A DNA stretch of 64,000 bases from Cellvibrio sp. pealriver (GTDB lineage Bacteria > Pseudomonadota > Gammaproteobacteria > Pseudomonadales > Cellvibrionaceae): the NCBI RefSeq assembly GCF_001183545.1, contig NZ_KQ236688.1, forward strand, positions 3,422,395-3,486,394, in the 5' to 3' direction. Both the position numbers and the translations under genes were made by a program. Shown in pieces: positions 20,950 through 29,637 of the stretch. The number at the start of each line of letters is the position of its first letter. Position 1 is the stretch's first letter. A model generated the notes under the pieces. It was not told where the DNA came from. It made no database searches and saw only the letters and a program-made list of their open reading frames with translations.

Positions 20950-21083
20950 TTTGAGATTGCCAAATTCCCTATCCCCCCAACTTGGGAATCGGGTTTTCTC
21001 TCCGCATGATTTACTCACTATTAGCGGCACCTGTGACAGGTGGGTAATGTGCTCCGGCAGGTGCTGCTGCCGGAGTTTTTTTT
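20950..21083 (+). ncRNA. Candidate small RNA ending in an orphan terminator
   Basis: Three consecutive hairpins, the last being a perfect CTCCGGCAG/CTGCCGGAG terminator stem followed by eight T, lie in a 430-base region that has no coding frame. The fic stop is more than 220 bases upstream. A TATTAT at 20945-20950 could be the -10, but no well-spaced -35 was seen. It could instead be a premature terminator in the leader of the ABC operon. Confidence 0.35.
21052..21083 (+). terminator. Orphan Rho-independent terminator
   Basis: Perfect nine-pair stem CTCCGGCAG (21052-21060) with CTGCCGGAG (21067-21075), six-base loop and eight T. Confidence 0.85.
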
Positions 21084-21255
21084 GCTGAACGTGCATACTC
21101 TTATGCTTGTTCGTCGGCTCCTTAATCAAGGCGATTGGATTGCTTGTCCTGTTTCCCAAAAAAAAGAAAATTACCGGAAGTGAATCCAATAGGGTTTCAC
21201 ACGCGTCAAATCCCACACGCCTTTACGGTATCACCCGAATCGTTGGGAACTCGCG

Positions 21256-22506
21256 ATGGATAGTTTGCAAGAAATTCTTTTTAGCCTGCGCCAGAACAAG
21301 TTGCGTACCGGGCTGACGGCCTTTGGAGTGTTCTGGGGCATTCTCATGCTGATCCTGTTGCTGGGTGCCGGGCGTGGGATGGAAAAAGCGTTTGCTGAAG
21401 GCTGGAGCAACGATGTTGCTGATTCCATCTGGATATTTCCCAGCACCACATCCGTGCCCTATATGGGGTTGCCCGTGGGGCGGCAGATCCAGCTAACCCA
21501 GTCTGATATGGCTGCGATTCGCCAGCAAATTCCCGGCGTGCGTTTTCTCTCCAGCGAAAATCCGCTCGGTTCTTTTATCAATTCCGATATTTCTATCAGT
21601 TACGGCACCAAGTCTGGCAGCTTCGGCGTGCTGGGCGTTGCTGACCAATATTTCAATATCAAGGAAAAAATACGCTTTGATGAAGGCCGCCGGTTGAATG
21701 GTTTGGATGAAGATGACAATCGCAAAGTGGTGGTTATTGGTACGCGGGTGAGTGAGCGATTGTTTACGACGCACATAGAAGCCATCGGAAAAGAAATCCA
21801 GATCAATGGGATTTCTTTCAAAGTAATAGGGATTTTTTTTGATAAAGGCAATCAAGGGCGAATGTCAGAACGGATTTATATGCCGGTGAGTGCCTTTAAA
21901 AAAGCTTTTGGCGGAGGGCAAGATGTGGCGTTGATTACTGTGCGCCCCAAAGAAGGTGTTGATGGAATAAAACTCGAAGAAGATGTGATGGCATTGCTCA
22001 AGCAGCGCCACAAAATTGCACCCGATGATGTGCGGGCAATTGAAGCGAGCAACATGGCGCGTGCCGCACAAGATGTGAATGCAATGTTTACCGGTTTGAA
22101 TATGTTTATCTGGTTGGTGGGAATCGGCACTTTGCTTGCGGGCATTGTGGGTGTGAGCAACATTATGATTATCACGGTAAAAGAACGCACACGTGAAATT
22201 GGCATCCGCAAAGCGTTAGGCGCAAATCCGAATTCAATTGTTGGCAGTTTGTTATTTGAATCGGTGTTAGTGACCAGTGTGGCGGGTTACTCCGGTTTGG
22301 TATTGGGTGTTGCCATTCTTGAAGGTGTTTCTGCGCTGTTTACCAAAATGAAAATTGAATTGCCTTTTTTTCAGCAGCCGGAAATTGACATAGGCGTTGC
22401 CATCAGTGCGCTTGTGTTACTGATTGCCTCTGGTGTAATTGCCGGATTAATGCCTGCGTTGCGTGCAGCGCGTATTACACCAATAGAAGCTATGAAGGCC
22501 GAGTAA
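21256..22506 (+). CDS. MacB/FtsX-type ABC transporter permease, A-type, copy 1
   Basis: A 416-residue permease without an ATPase domain. One membrane segment near residues 20-38 (LTAFGVFWGILMLILLLGAG) is followed by a large periplasmic MacB-like domain and a C-terminal FtsX domain with three helices (IWLVGIGTLLAGIVGVSNIMI, SVLVTSVAGYSGLVLGVAIL and VAISALVLLIASGVIAGLMPAL). The conserved VKERTREIGIRKALGA cytoplasmic motif between them contacts the ATPase. It ends in ITPIEAMKAE, a tail shared with the third permease of the locus. The next permease starts 11 bases later. The family exports peptides or lipids or transmits mechanical force; the substrate is unknown. Confidence 0.92.
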   Translation: MDSLQEILFSLRQNKLRTGLTAFGVFWGILMLILLLGAGRGMEKAFAEGWSNDVADSIWIFPSTTSVPYMGLPVGRQIQLTQSDMAAIRQQIPGVRFLSSENPLGSFINSDISISYGTKSGSFGVLGVADQYFNIKEKIRFDEGRRLNGLDEDDNRKVVVIGTRVSERLFTTHIEAIGKEIQINGISFKVIGIFFDKGNQGRMSERIYMPVSAFKKAFGGGQDVALITVRPKEGVDGIKLEEDVMALLKQRHKIAPDDVRAIEASNMARAAQDVNAMFTGLNMFIWLVGIGTLLAGIVGVSNIMIITVKERTREIGIRKALGANPNSIVGSLLFESVLVTSVAGYSGLVLGVAILEGVSALFTKMKIELPFFQQPEIDIGVAISALVLLIASGVIAGLMPALRAARITPIEAMKAE

Positions 22507-22517
22507 AGGAGCTATTT

Positions 22518-23780
22518 ATGTTTGATTGGGATAAATGGCAAGAAATTATTACCAGTTTACGCAAACAAAAATTGCGCACCGGCCTCACTGCCTTTGGGGT
22601 TTTCTGGGGCATTTTTATGCTGGTGATACTTCTGGGTTTTGGTACCGGTTTTGGAACCAAAATTGAAAATATTTTTGGCGATGCCAAAAGTGTAATACTG
22701 CTTTGGCCATCCAACAGCACCCAGCTGGAATACGAAGGTTTGGGCAAAGGCCGCACCATTAAATTTACGCCGGAAGATGTTGTTGCTATTCGTCAATCTA
22801 TATCCAGCGTGCAAATGATTGATGGAAAAAATAATCTCGGTAGCTGGGGGGCAGCACAATATATTGTCTACGGAAAAGAAAGTGGTTCTTTTGCCGTAAT
22901 GGGCACCCATCAGGGGTGGGAATCGTTTGAATTTATCAAACTGCATGAAGGCCGTTATATCAATTCCCTTGATGAAAAAGAAAAACGCAAAGTCGCTGTG
23001 ATCGGAACACGCGTTCAAGAGGTGCTATTTAAAAATGGTAAAAATCCTATTGGGGAATCCATCGATATTGGTGGCGTAAAATTTAAAGTGATTGGTATTT
23101 CCAGCTCGCGTGAACCCGGCGATGGAGGGCAGCAAAATAACGGGCGTATTTTTATTCCCAACGAAACCCTGCGCCAGGCATTTAACCAGATGGATGCTTA
23201 CCAGTTTTTATTTTTTACGCCTGTGCCAGGTGCAGACCCGTTTGCAGTTGAACGCGATGTAAAAACGTTTTTGTACGAGCGTAAAAAAATTCATCCGGAT
23301 GACAGTGGTGTTATCGGTGGTTTTAATATGGAACAAAATTACCAGCAAAACCGCAGTTTAATAAACGGCATTTTGGGTTTCAGTTGGATGGTTGCAATTG
23401 GCACTATCATCGCCGGCGTGATCGGTGTAGGGAATATCATGCTGGTAGTCGTGAAAGAGCGCACGCGTGAAATTGGTTTGCGCAAAGCCATGGGCGCAAC
23501 ACCGATCAATATCAGTGTAATGATTATTCATGAATCGCTCATCATCACCTTGATTGCCGGTTATGCAGGCTTAACGGCAGGCGTGCTGTTATTAGAGGTA
23601 ATAAAAGCATTACTGGTAAAAATGGGGCAGGGCGATGGCATCTTTGCATCGCCCTATATCGATATCGACATCGCACTCATGGCACTGGTTGTGTTGGTGA
23701 TCACCGGTGTGTTGGCGGCACTCTTACCTGCAATCAAGGCTGCATCGGTCAATCCCATTACTGCGCTGCAGGACGAATAA
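22518..23780 (+). CDS. MacB/FtsX-type ABC transporter permease, B-type, copy 1
   Basis: A 420-residue permease with the same layout as its neighbour: first helix in LTAFGVFWGIFMLVILLGFG, periplasmic domain, then three C-terminal helices around VVVKERTREIGLRKAMGA. It ends in VNPITALQDE, the tail of the B-type members, so it is closer to the fourth permease (26037) than to the adjacent first one. An AAAGGAG ribosome site precedes the ATG. It presumably forms a heterodimer with the upstream A-type permease. About 200 bases separate it from the ATPase gene. Confidence 0.92.
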   Translation: MFDWDKWQEIITSLRKQKLRTGLTAFGVFWGIFMLVILLGFGTGFGTKIENIFGDAKSVILLWPSNSTQLEYEGLGKGRTIKFTPEDVVAIRQSISSVQMIDGKNNLGSWGAAQYIVYGKESGSFAVMGTHQGWESFEFIKLHEGRYINSLDEKEKRKVAVIGTRVQEVLFKNGKNPIGESIDIGGVKFKVIGISSSREPGDGGQQNNGRIFIPNETLRQAFNQMDAYQFLFFTPVPGADPFAVERDVKTFLYERKKIHPDDSGVIGGFNMEQNYQQNRSLINGILGFSWMVAIGTIIAGVIGVGNIMLVVVKERTREIGLRKAMGATPINISVMIIHESLIITLIAGYAGLTAGVLLLEVIKALLVKMGQGDGIFASPYIDIDIALMALVVLVITGVLAALLPAIKAASVNPITALQDE

Positions 23781-23988
23781 GCAGTAAGACCGATAAAATT
23801 TTTTTCACTGCCTGAATCCAAAACAATCGGATACACATCAAAGCTAATAACACGGGCAAAATGCGCAGCACACCCGGCACTGACACTTGTCATTAGAGTG
23901 TTAAGCCAAAGTAAATAAGCCGGACATTTGTGTGAAAGACTCTAAGCTGTCGGCTTGGGCCCACAGTGTTCAATAACAGGAAGCTACC

Positions 23989-24717
23989 ATGATCAAACTG
24001 CATAACATCCACAAGTACTATCACTCTGGCGAACAGCCACTGCATGTACTGAAAGGCATAGACCTGCATATCCGCGAAGGAGAGCTGGTATCGATTATGG
24101 GATCTTCGGGCTCAGGCAAATCGACCTTGTTGAATATCCTCGGCATATTGGATACCCATGACCAGGGCGATTATTTTCTTGCCGGGCGTGAAATCAAAAA
24201 ACTGAAAGAAAAAACCGCGGCGAAAATGCGCAATGAATTATTGGGTTTTGTTTTTCAATCATTCAATTTACTGCCATTTAAAAACGCGACTGAAAACGTT
24301 GCACTGCCGCTTTATTACCAGGGCGTGAGCCGCAAAGAGCGCAATTATCGCGCTGAACAATATTTGGAAATGGTGGGGCTTTCACATCGCGCCAAGCATA
24401 TGCCGAATGAAATGTCCGGCGGACAAAAACAGCGCGTTGCTATTGCCCGCGCGCTAGTCACCAAACCCAAAGTAATTCTTGCCGATGAACCTACCGGCGC
24501 ACTGGATAGCCAAACTACGCAAGAAGTGATGGCGCTCATGAAAGAAGTGCATCAGCTAGGCAATACCATCGTGATTGTGACCCACGAACAGGATATTGCC
24601 GATCAAACCCAGCGCCAAATTATTTTGAAAGACGGATTGATTGTCTCTGGCAAACATCACCATTCCCATGTGGCGGATGACATTGCCGATCAGGATGAAG
24701 AAGCGATTTTGGGTTAG
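23989..24717 (+). CDS. ABC transporter ATP-binding protein (MacB/LolD type)
   Basis: A 242-residue ATPase that powers the flanking permeases. Walker [10 protein letters not shown] is at residues 38-46, the Q-loop at [10 protein letters not shown], signature [15 protein letters not shown], Walker [13 protein letters not shown], and the H-loop at IVIVTHEQD. The C-terminal tail is His/Asp-rich ([18 protein letters not shown]), which is unusual and could bind metal. It is the only ATPase in a locus with four permeases and lies exactly between the two permease pairs, so it probably serves both. Confidence 0.95.
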   Translation: MIKLHNIHKYYHSGEQPLHVLKGIDLHIREGELVSIMGSSGSGKSTLLNILGILDTHDQGDYFLAGREIKKLKEKTAAKMRNELLGFVFQSFNLLPFKNATENVALPLYYQGVSRKERNYRAEQYLEMVGLSHRAKHMPNEMSGGQKQRVAIARALVTKPKVILADEPTGALDSQTTQEVMALMKEVHQLGNTIVIVTHEQDIADQTQRQIILKDGLIVSGKHHHSHVADDIADQDEEAILG

Positions 24718-24785
24718 AAAAAGTCTTGGCTAAAAAACCGGCGGATCATAAAAATCCCGGATGAAAAAAACTTGGATGAATTGCC

Positions 24786-26024
24786 ATGATTGATAGTTTG
24801 CAAGAAATTCTCTACACGCTGCGCATGAATAAATTGCGTACCGGCCTTACTGCCTTTGGCGTGTTTTGGGGAATATTTATGTTGATGCTGCTGCTCGGTG
24901 CCGGGCGCGGTATGCAAAATGGTGTGTATGAAGATTTTGGTTCGGATGTATTGGATTTTATTGTGGCTTACACCGGCACTACATCGGTCGCGTACAAAGG
25001 TATGGGGTTGGGGCGGCAAATCCAGTTGACGCTGGATGATGTTGAAGCGATCAAACAACAAATCCCGGGCGTGCGTTTTATTGCTGCAGAAAGTACCCGT
25101 GAAGGTGTTTCGCTTGTATACGGGCGTAAGAATGCGAGCTTTTCGGTGTTGGGCGTACCCGATGAATATTTTGATGTGAAAGAAAGTATTCCGTTTAACA
25201 TCGGGCGCAAAATTAATCCGCTGGATGAACAAGAGCTGCGCAAAATTGCGGTGATTGGCACCGTTGTTGCCGAACGTTTATTTGGCAAAGACGTTGATCC
25301 GATCAATAAAGATATCCGTGTAAACGGTGTGATGATGAAAGTCGTCGGTGTGTTTTATGACAAGGGAAACCGCGGCCGCGATTCTGAACGCATTTACATT
25401 CCCCAGCCGACTTTTCAAAAAATATTTGGTGAAAGCAACCGCATAGGCGCGATCTGGTTGCGGCCGGAATTAGGTTTGGATGGTTTTGAGCTGGAGAAAA
25501 AAGTCATCGAATTATTGCAGCGCCGCCATTCGGTTTCTCCGGATGATAAACGCGCGGTTCGCTCCTTCAATATGGCGGAGCCAGCCAAAATGGTGAATGG
25601 ATTATTTTTTGGTATTAACGCGATTATCTGGTTCGTCGGTTTGGGAACGCTCATGGCCGGTATTGTGGGTGTGAGCAATATCATGATTATCACGGTGAAA
25701 GAGCGCACACGCGAAATTGGCATCCGTAAAGCACTGGGTGCAACACCTTTTAATATTGTGGGCACTTTGTTGTTTGAGTCGATTATGGTTACCAGTATTG
25801 CCGGTTATGCTGGCTTGGTGATGGGGGTCGGGTTAATCGAATTAATATCGTTTGCACTAAATTCGGTGGGTGCACAATTGCCGTTTTTCAAAAACCCGGA
25901 AATCAATTTTCAAGTAGCGGTAACGGCAATTATTTTACTGGTCGCGATTGGTGCCCTTGCAGGGCTAATGCCTGCGGTGCGCGCGGCGAAGATTATGCCC
26001 ATCGAAGCGATGCGCGCGGAATAA
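24786..26024 (+). CDS. MacB/FtsX-type ABC transporter permease, A-type, copy 2
   Basis: A 412-residue permease. It starts MIDSLQEILYTLRMNKLRTGLTAF, very close to the first permease (MDSLQEILFSLRQNKLRTGLTAF), and ends in IMPIEAMRAE. The periplasmic domain and the three C-terminal helices with VKERTREIGIRKALGATP are intact. It starts 68 bases after the ATPase gene and the following permease begins 12 bases after its stop. With copy 1 it is evidence that an A-B permease pair was duplicated around the ATPase. Confidence 0.92.
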   Translation: MIDSLQEILYTLRMNKLRTGLTAFGVFWGIFMLMLLLGAGRGMQNGVYEDFGSDVLDFIVAYTGTTSVAYKGMGLGRQIQLTLDDVEAIKQQIPGVRFIAAESTREGVSLVYGRKNASFSVLGVPDEYFDVKESIPFNIGRKINPLDEQELRKIAVIGTVVAERLFGKDVDPINKDIRVNGVMMKVVGVFYDKGNRGRDSERIYIPQPTFQKIFGESNRIGAIWLRPELGLDGFELEKKVIELLQRRHSVSPDDKRAVRSFNMAEPAKMVNGLFFGINAIIWFVGLGTLMAGIVGVSNIMIITVKERTREIGIRKALGATPFNIVGTLLFESIMVTSIAGYAGLVMGVGLIELISFALNSVGAQLPFFKNPEINFQVAVTAIILLVAIGALAGLMPAVRAAKIMPIEAMRAE

Positions 26025-26036
26025 CAGGAGCCACTG

Positions 26037-27302
26037 ATGATTATCGATACTGAAAAGTGGCACGAGATTTTTAAAACACTCGGCCAACACAAACTGCGCA
26101 CCGGCCTTACTGCATTCGGGGTTTTCTGGGGCATTTTTATGCTCACTTTATTGCTCGGTGCAGGCAAGGGTTTGGAGAACGGCGTTAACGAAGGTTTTCC
26201 GCGTGTACCCAATATTGTGTGGGTGTGGGTGCAAGGCAATACGCAGCTGCCTTATCAAGGTATGCCGATTGGCAGGCAAATCCAATTTAAACCGGAAGAT
26301 GTTGCCGCCATCGAAAAAAATGTGCCCAGCGTTGGTTTTATCCGCGGACAAAACTCTGTGGGTATCTGGAGCGGAACGCCTCCCTACGCAGTGCATAAAG
26401 ACAAAAACGGAACATTTTTTGTGGAAGGCATCCACGCAAAAATGGAAAACATCAACTCATTGCGCATGATCCTCGGGCGCAGCATTAATGAGTTTGATGA
26501 TCGTGAAAAACGCAAAACAGTGATCATCGGAACCCGTGTACGCACGCAATTATTTGCAGAGGGTGAAGATCCGATTGGGGCAGACATCACCATCAACGGC
26601 ATCAGTTTTAAAGTGGTGGGTGTATTTGAATCCCTTGCCAATGGCAACCAGCAACAAGAAGAAGAAAAAATTTACATCCCTAACGATACGCTGCGTTATG
26701 CGTTTAATCAGGTGGGTTGGATTGGTAGTTTTGTTATCCAACCAAAACCTGGATTGCATGCGCGTGTCGCAGAAGAAGATGTAAAAAAATATCTCGCGGA
26801 ACTTAAAAAAGTCGATCCAAATGATGTAGGTGTATTTGGCAGTTTCAATTTACAAAATGAGTTCGACAAGATTGAAGGTTTGTTTACCGGTATTACGGTT
26901 TTCAGTTGGGTAGTTGCGATAGGCACCATCATGGCGGGCGCGATCGGTGTGGGCAATATTATGTTGATCGTAGTGAAGGAGCGCACACGTGAAATCGGTT
27001 TGCGTAAAGCGCTGGGCGCAACACCCAATTCGATTATCGGCATGATTGTGCAGGAATCCATTTTTATTACCACGGTTGCAGGGTATATGGGCTTGGTAAT
27101 AGGCGTGCTGATTTTAGAAGGTGTAGGGCAACTATTAGAAGCGGGTGGCGGTAAAGCAGGATTTTTCGGCAAGCCGGAAGTGGATTTTGCAACCGCGTTT
27201 AGTGCATTGGTGGTGCTGGTTATTTCCGGATTACTCGCATCAATGTTGCCTGCTGCAAAAGCCGCAAGTGTTAACCCTATAGTGGCGTTGCAAGATGAAT
27301 AA
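26037..27302 (+). CDS. MacB/FtsX-type ABC transporter permease, B-type, copy 2
   Basis: A 421-residue permease with an AGGAG ribosome site. The first helix lies in LTAFGVFWGIFMLTLLLGAG; the FtsX domain contains VVKERTREIGLRKALGATPNS and the protein ends in VNPIVALQDE like the other B-type member. The periplasmic domain differs more than the membrane part between copies (for example the GNQQQEEEKIYIPNDTLR stretch), as expected if substrate or partner contacts have diverged. A palindromic dispersed repeat separates it from the membrane-fusion gene. Confidence 0.92.
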   Translation: MIIDTEKWHEIFKTLGQHKLRTGLTAFGVFWGIFMLTLLLGAGKGLENGVNEGFPRVPNIVWVWVQGNTQLPYQGMPIGRQIQFKPEDVAAIEKNVPSVGFIRGQNSVGIWSGTPPYAVHKDKNGTFFVEGIHAKMENINSLRMILGRSINEFDDREKRKTVIIGTRVRTQLFAEGEDPIGADITINGISFKVVGVFESLANGNQQQEEEKIYIPNDTLRYAFNQVGWIGSFVIQPKPGLHARVAEEDVKKYLAELKKVDPNDVGVFGSFNLQNEFDKIEGLFTGITVFSWVVAIGTIMAGAIGVGNIMLIVVKERTREIGLRKALGATPNSIIGMIVQESIFITTVAGYMGLVIGVLILEGVGQLLEAGGGKAGFFGKPEVDFATAFSALVVLVISGLLASMLPAAKAASVNPIVALQDE

Positions 27303-27335
27303 TTTTTACAAAAAGTGTGTGGCACGGTATTCGGA

Positions 27336-27438
27336 GTAGAGGACAGAGTTTGGTTTAAAACCATATGAGGCATGGATGCCGATTTGAGCCTACAAGGATG
27401 TATTTACGGCGTGTTTTAAACTGAACTCCGTCCTCTAC
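27336..27438. repeat. Dispersed palindromic repeat, copy A
   Basis: Outer arms of 26 bases (27336-27361 and 27413-27438) are near-perfect inverted copies (GTAGAGGAC.../...GTCCTCTAC). The middle contains GAGGCATGGATGCC and CAAGGATGTATTTACGGCG. The same core, on the opposite strand, occurs in the element at 36118-36212, so this is a repeat family. It lies between the last permease and the membrane-fusion gene and could form a stable RNA hairpin there. Confidence 0.7.
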
Positions 27439-27490
27439 AAAACTGATTAAACGATCTAAATATTTTTTAGCAATAGTAAAGAAGGACACC

Positions 27491-28564
27491 ATGAAAAAAT
27501 TTATTGGCTATGCAGTGTTAGTATTGATCGCAGTTGTGTTTATTGGCACGGCGGTGTTCTTGTACAACAAATCCCAAGAGAAGCCGGTCACCTATACATC
27601 GGATGCCGTATTCAAAACCACCATTATCAAAAAGACCGTAGCGGTAGGTAAAGTAATTCCTCGCCGCGAAGTGGAAATTAAATCACAGGTCTCCGGTGTG
27701 GTAGAAAAACTCTATGTCGTTGCCGGTCAGAACGTGAACAAGGGCGATATTATCGCCAAGATCACACTGGCACCCAACATGGTGATGCTCAACCAGGCCG
27801 AGTCGCAACTGGAAACCGCCAAAATCAATTTGCAAAATGCGACGGTTGAATTTGATCGCCAGAAAAAACTGTTTGCCGATAAATTAATCTCAGCTTCGGA
27901 ATACAACAAATTTTTGTTGAATTACGACCTGCAAAAAGAGGCCGTGACCTCAGCAGAAAACAATTTGTTACTGATGAAATCCGGTGCGACCAAAAAATCG
28001 GACAAAGTATCCAACATGATTCCAGCAACCGTCACCGGCATGATTCTGGATTTGCCTTACAAAGAAGGTGCATTCATTGTTGAAACCAGTTCGTTCGGTG
28101 CAGGTACTACCATTGCGACCCTGGCCGATATGAACGACATGATTTTTGAAGGCATGGTAGATGAATCCGAAGTTGGAAAAATCCGCGAAGGCATGGAACT
28201 GGTTCTGGATGTAGGCGCACTGGAAGGCGAACCCTTTACCGCTACACTGGAATACATTTCTCCTAAAGGTGTAACCGACCAAGGCACTATTAAATTCCAG
28301 ATCCGCGCAGCAGTAAAACTGAGCGAAAAACTATTCCTGCGCTCCAACTACAGCGCCAATGCAGACATCGTATTGGACAAAAAAGAAAACGTAGTAGCGA
28401 TCAATGAAGGCAACTTGATCGTAGAAGAAAAAGCACAATTTGTAGAAGTAGAAACTGGTCCACAAAAATACGAAAAGCGTGAAGTCAAAACTGGCATTTC
28501 CGATGGCATCAATATCGAAATTCTGGAAGGCTTGAAAGAGGGCGACAAGATCAAACACCGCTAA
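27491..28564 (+). CDS. Membrane-fusion protein of the ABC efflux locus (MacA/HlyD type)
   Basis: A 357-residue periplasmic adaptor that would link the permeases to an outer-membrane channel. Residues 5-25 form the N-terminal membrane anchor. A lipoyl-like half motif (VEIKSQVSGVVEKLYVVAGQNVNKGDIIAKI) is followed by a coiled-coil hairpin (about 95-160: NQAESQLETAKINLQNATVEFDRQ...) and the second lipoyl half, then a beta-barrel and membrane-proximal domain. A GAAGGA ribosome site precedes the ATG. No TolC-type gene is in the window. A strong terminator follows. Confidence 0.92.
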   Translation: MKKFIGYAVLVLIAVVFIGTAVFLYNKSQEKPVTYTSDAVFKTTIIKKTVAVGKVIPRREVEIKSQVSGVVEKLYVVAGQNVNKGDIIAKITLAPNMVMLNQAESQLETAKINLQNATVEFDRQKKLFADKLISASEYNKFLLNYDLQKEAVTSAENNLLLMKSGATKKSDKVSNMIPATVTGMILDLPYKEGAFIVETSSFGAGTTIATLADMNDMIFEGMVDESEVGKIREGMELVLDVGALEGEPFTATLEYISPKGVTDQGTIKFQIRAAVKLSEKLFLRSNYSANADIVLDKKENVVAINEGNLIVEEKAQFVEVETGPQKYEKREVKTGISDGINIEILEGLKEGDKIKHR

Positions 28565-28590
28565 TAACAGCCATTTAAAAATGGCTTAAT

Positions 28591-28620
28591 AAAAAAGAGC
28601 GGCATAAGCCGCTCTTTTTT
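28591..28620. terminator. Bidirectional terminator after the ABC locus
   Basis: Thirteen-pair stem, AAAAAAGAGCGGC (28591-28603) with its complement (28608-28620), ATAA loop. A-run on one side and T-run on the other let it serve both the efflux operon and the convergent lipoprotein gene. Confidence 0.93.
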
Positions 28621-28648
28621 ATGGAATAACATTTTTGATAAGAGAAAA

Positions 28649-29410
28649 TTATTTTTTAGTTGCCGAAATTTCCAATCCCATTAAATAAATAGTAGTAGTC
28701 CCTTCAAAACCGGAATCGGTTCCAACCAGTACCCACAGGTTGCCTTTATCATCGGTTGCGGTGGTGTAGGCACCTCGTTCAGTTGTCAGTGTTTTCTTTT
28801 GGTAAGTGGTGACCACGTCGGTCGCGCTGCATTCCTGGTGATTGGCAAAATCGCCTGCGATAATCGCATCGCTGCCGCCAGCGGCTTGATTGCCTTTATC
28901 CCAGTTCAATAACAAAAATCCGGTTCCGTCATTAACGGCTTTAGGTTCATTTTTGGTTGCGCCCACTTTTATCCACACACTATTGCCAGGCGAGCCGCCA
29001 ATACCCATGCAATTATTCTGTGCGTTGGTGCCAAAGGTCACTTTAAAGCGCAGATCGTAACGGGTGTTCGGTTCAAGCCCTTCCACTTTTTTAGTGGCAA
29101 ACATAAACAAATCATCGCTGTGATTGTTGCCGGTAATTTTTAGCCCTTTGCGTTTGGTATCCAACGCAGCGGGTAAATTACTGTAGCTGTGTCCTAACTC
29201 ATAAAAGGTTTCTTCACCTGATGGGTAATCTGCAAAACCAACCTTCCAGCCGGTAATGCCTTCATTAAAATCAATCTGCAACATTTTGGTATTGGGATCA
29301 GATTTTAAATCATCGCTGTCGCTGCCACAGGCACTGAGTAAACCAACAAGTGGCAGGATGAGCAGGGATTTTTTCAGTAAACCGGTATTGATAAATGCAG
29401 GTATTTGCAT
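28649..29410 (-). CDS. Hypothetical lipoprotein
   Basis: A 253-residue protein with a lipoprotein signal peptide (hydrophobic LLILPLVGLLSAC, lipid-bearing Cys28) and an Asp/Ser-rich spacer. I do not recognise the rest. It looks like an all-beta secreted domain: NEGITGWKVGFADYPSGEETFYELGHSY, YDLRFKVTFGTNAQNNCMGIGGSPGNSVWIKVG and GTTTIYLMGLEISATKK resemble jelly-roll folds seen in carbohydrate-binding modules, but this is impression only. It has its own promoter region and shares the 28591 terminator. Confidence 0.75.
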   Translation of the reverse strand: MQIPAFINTGLLKKSLLILPLVGLLSACGSDSDDLKSDPNTKMLQIDFNEGITGWKVGFADYPSGEETFYELGHSYSNLPAALDTKRKGLKITGNNHSDDLFMFATKKVEGLEPNTRYDLRFKVTFGTNAQNNCMGIGGSPGNSVWIKVGATKNEPKAVNDGTGFLLLNWDKGNQAAGGSDAIIAGDFANHQECSATDVVTTYQKKTLTTERGAYTTATDDKGNLWVLVGTDSGFEGTTTIYLMGLEISATKK

Positions 29411-29587
29411 GTTGGACTCCAGATAGCATCGTCAGGGTTTGATGGATTTCACTGGATGGATTGTGTGCGCAAGCGCAACAGTAATCTGTGGGGGATATGT
29501 AGTGAGTCGTAAAAAATTGTAACTGGCAAAGTGCAATGGATATTTTTAACAATAACAATCTGGCACGTTTTATCAGCTTGGCAAAAT

Positions 29588-29625
29588 AAAAAAGCCCGGC
29601 TATTAAAAAATAGCCGGGCTTTTTT
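29588..29625 (-). terminator. Terminator after the beta-propeller lipoprotein
   Basis: Stem AAGCCCGGCTATT/AATAGCCGGGCTT with an AAAA loop, centred at 29606-29607. It is flanked by A-run and T-run, directly downstream of the leftward gene ending at 29638. Confidence 0.92.
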
Positions 29626-29637
29626 ATTTACGGGTAA

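Larger units (their letters stand above)
20825..21255. other. Intergenic region with hairpins, upstream of the ABC locus
   Basis: A 431-base gap. It contains ATTCCC/GGGAAT and CACCTG-TGA-CAGGTG hairpins, then a full terminator (21052-21083) with no gene directly upstream. After that comes about 170 bases of leader before the first permease. Short frames in this area lack ribosome sites and are not believed. Confidence 0.5.

Noticed and set aside
20947..21216. 89-codon leftward frame in the fic-ABC gap
   Set aside because: Overlaps the hairpins and terminator, has no ribosome site and no recognisable sequence.
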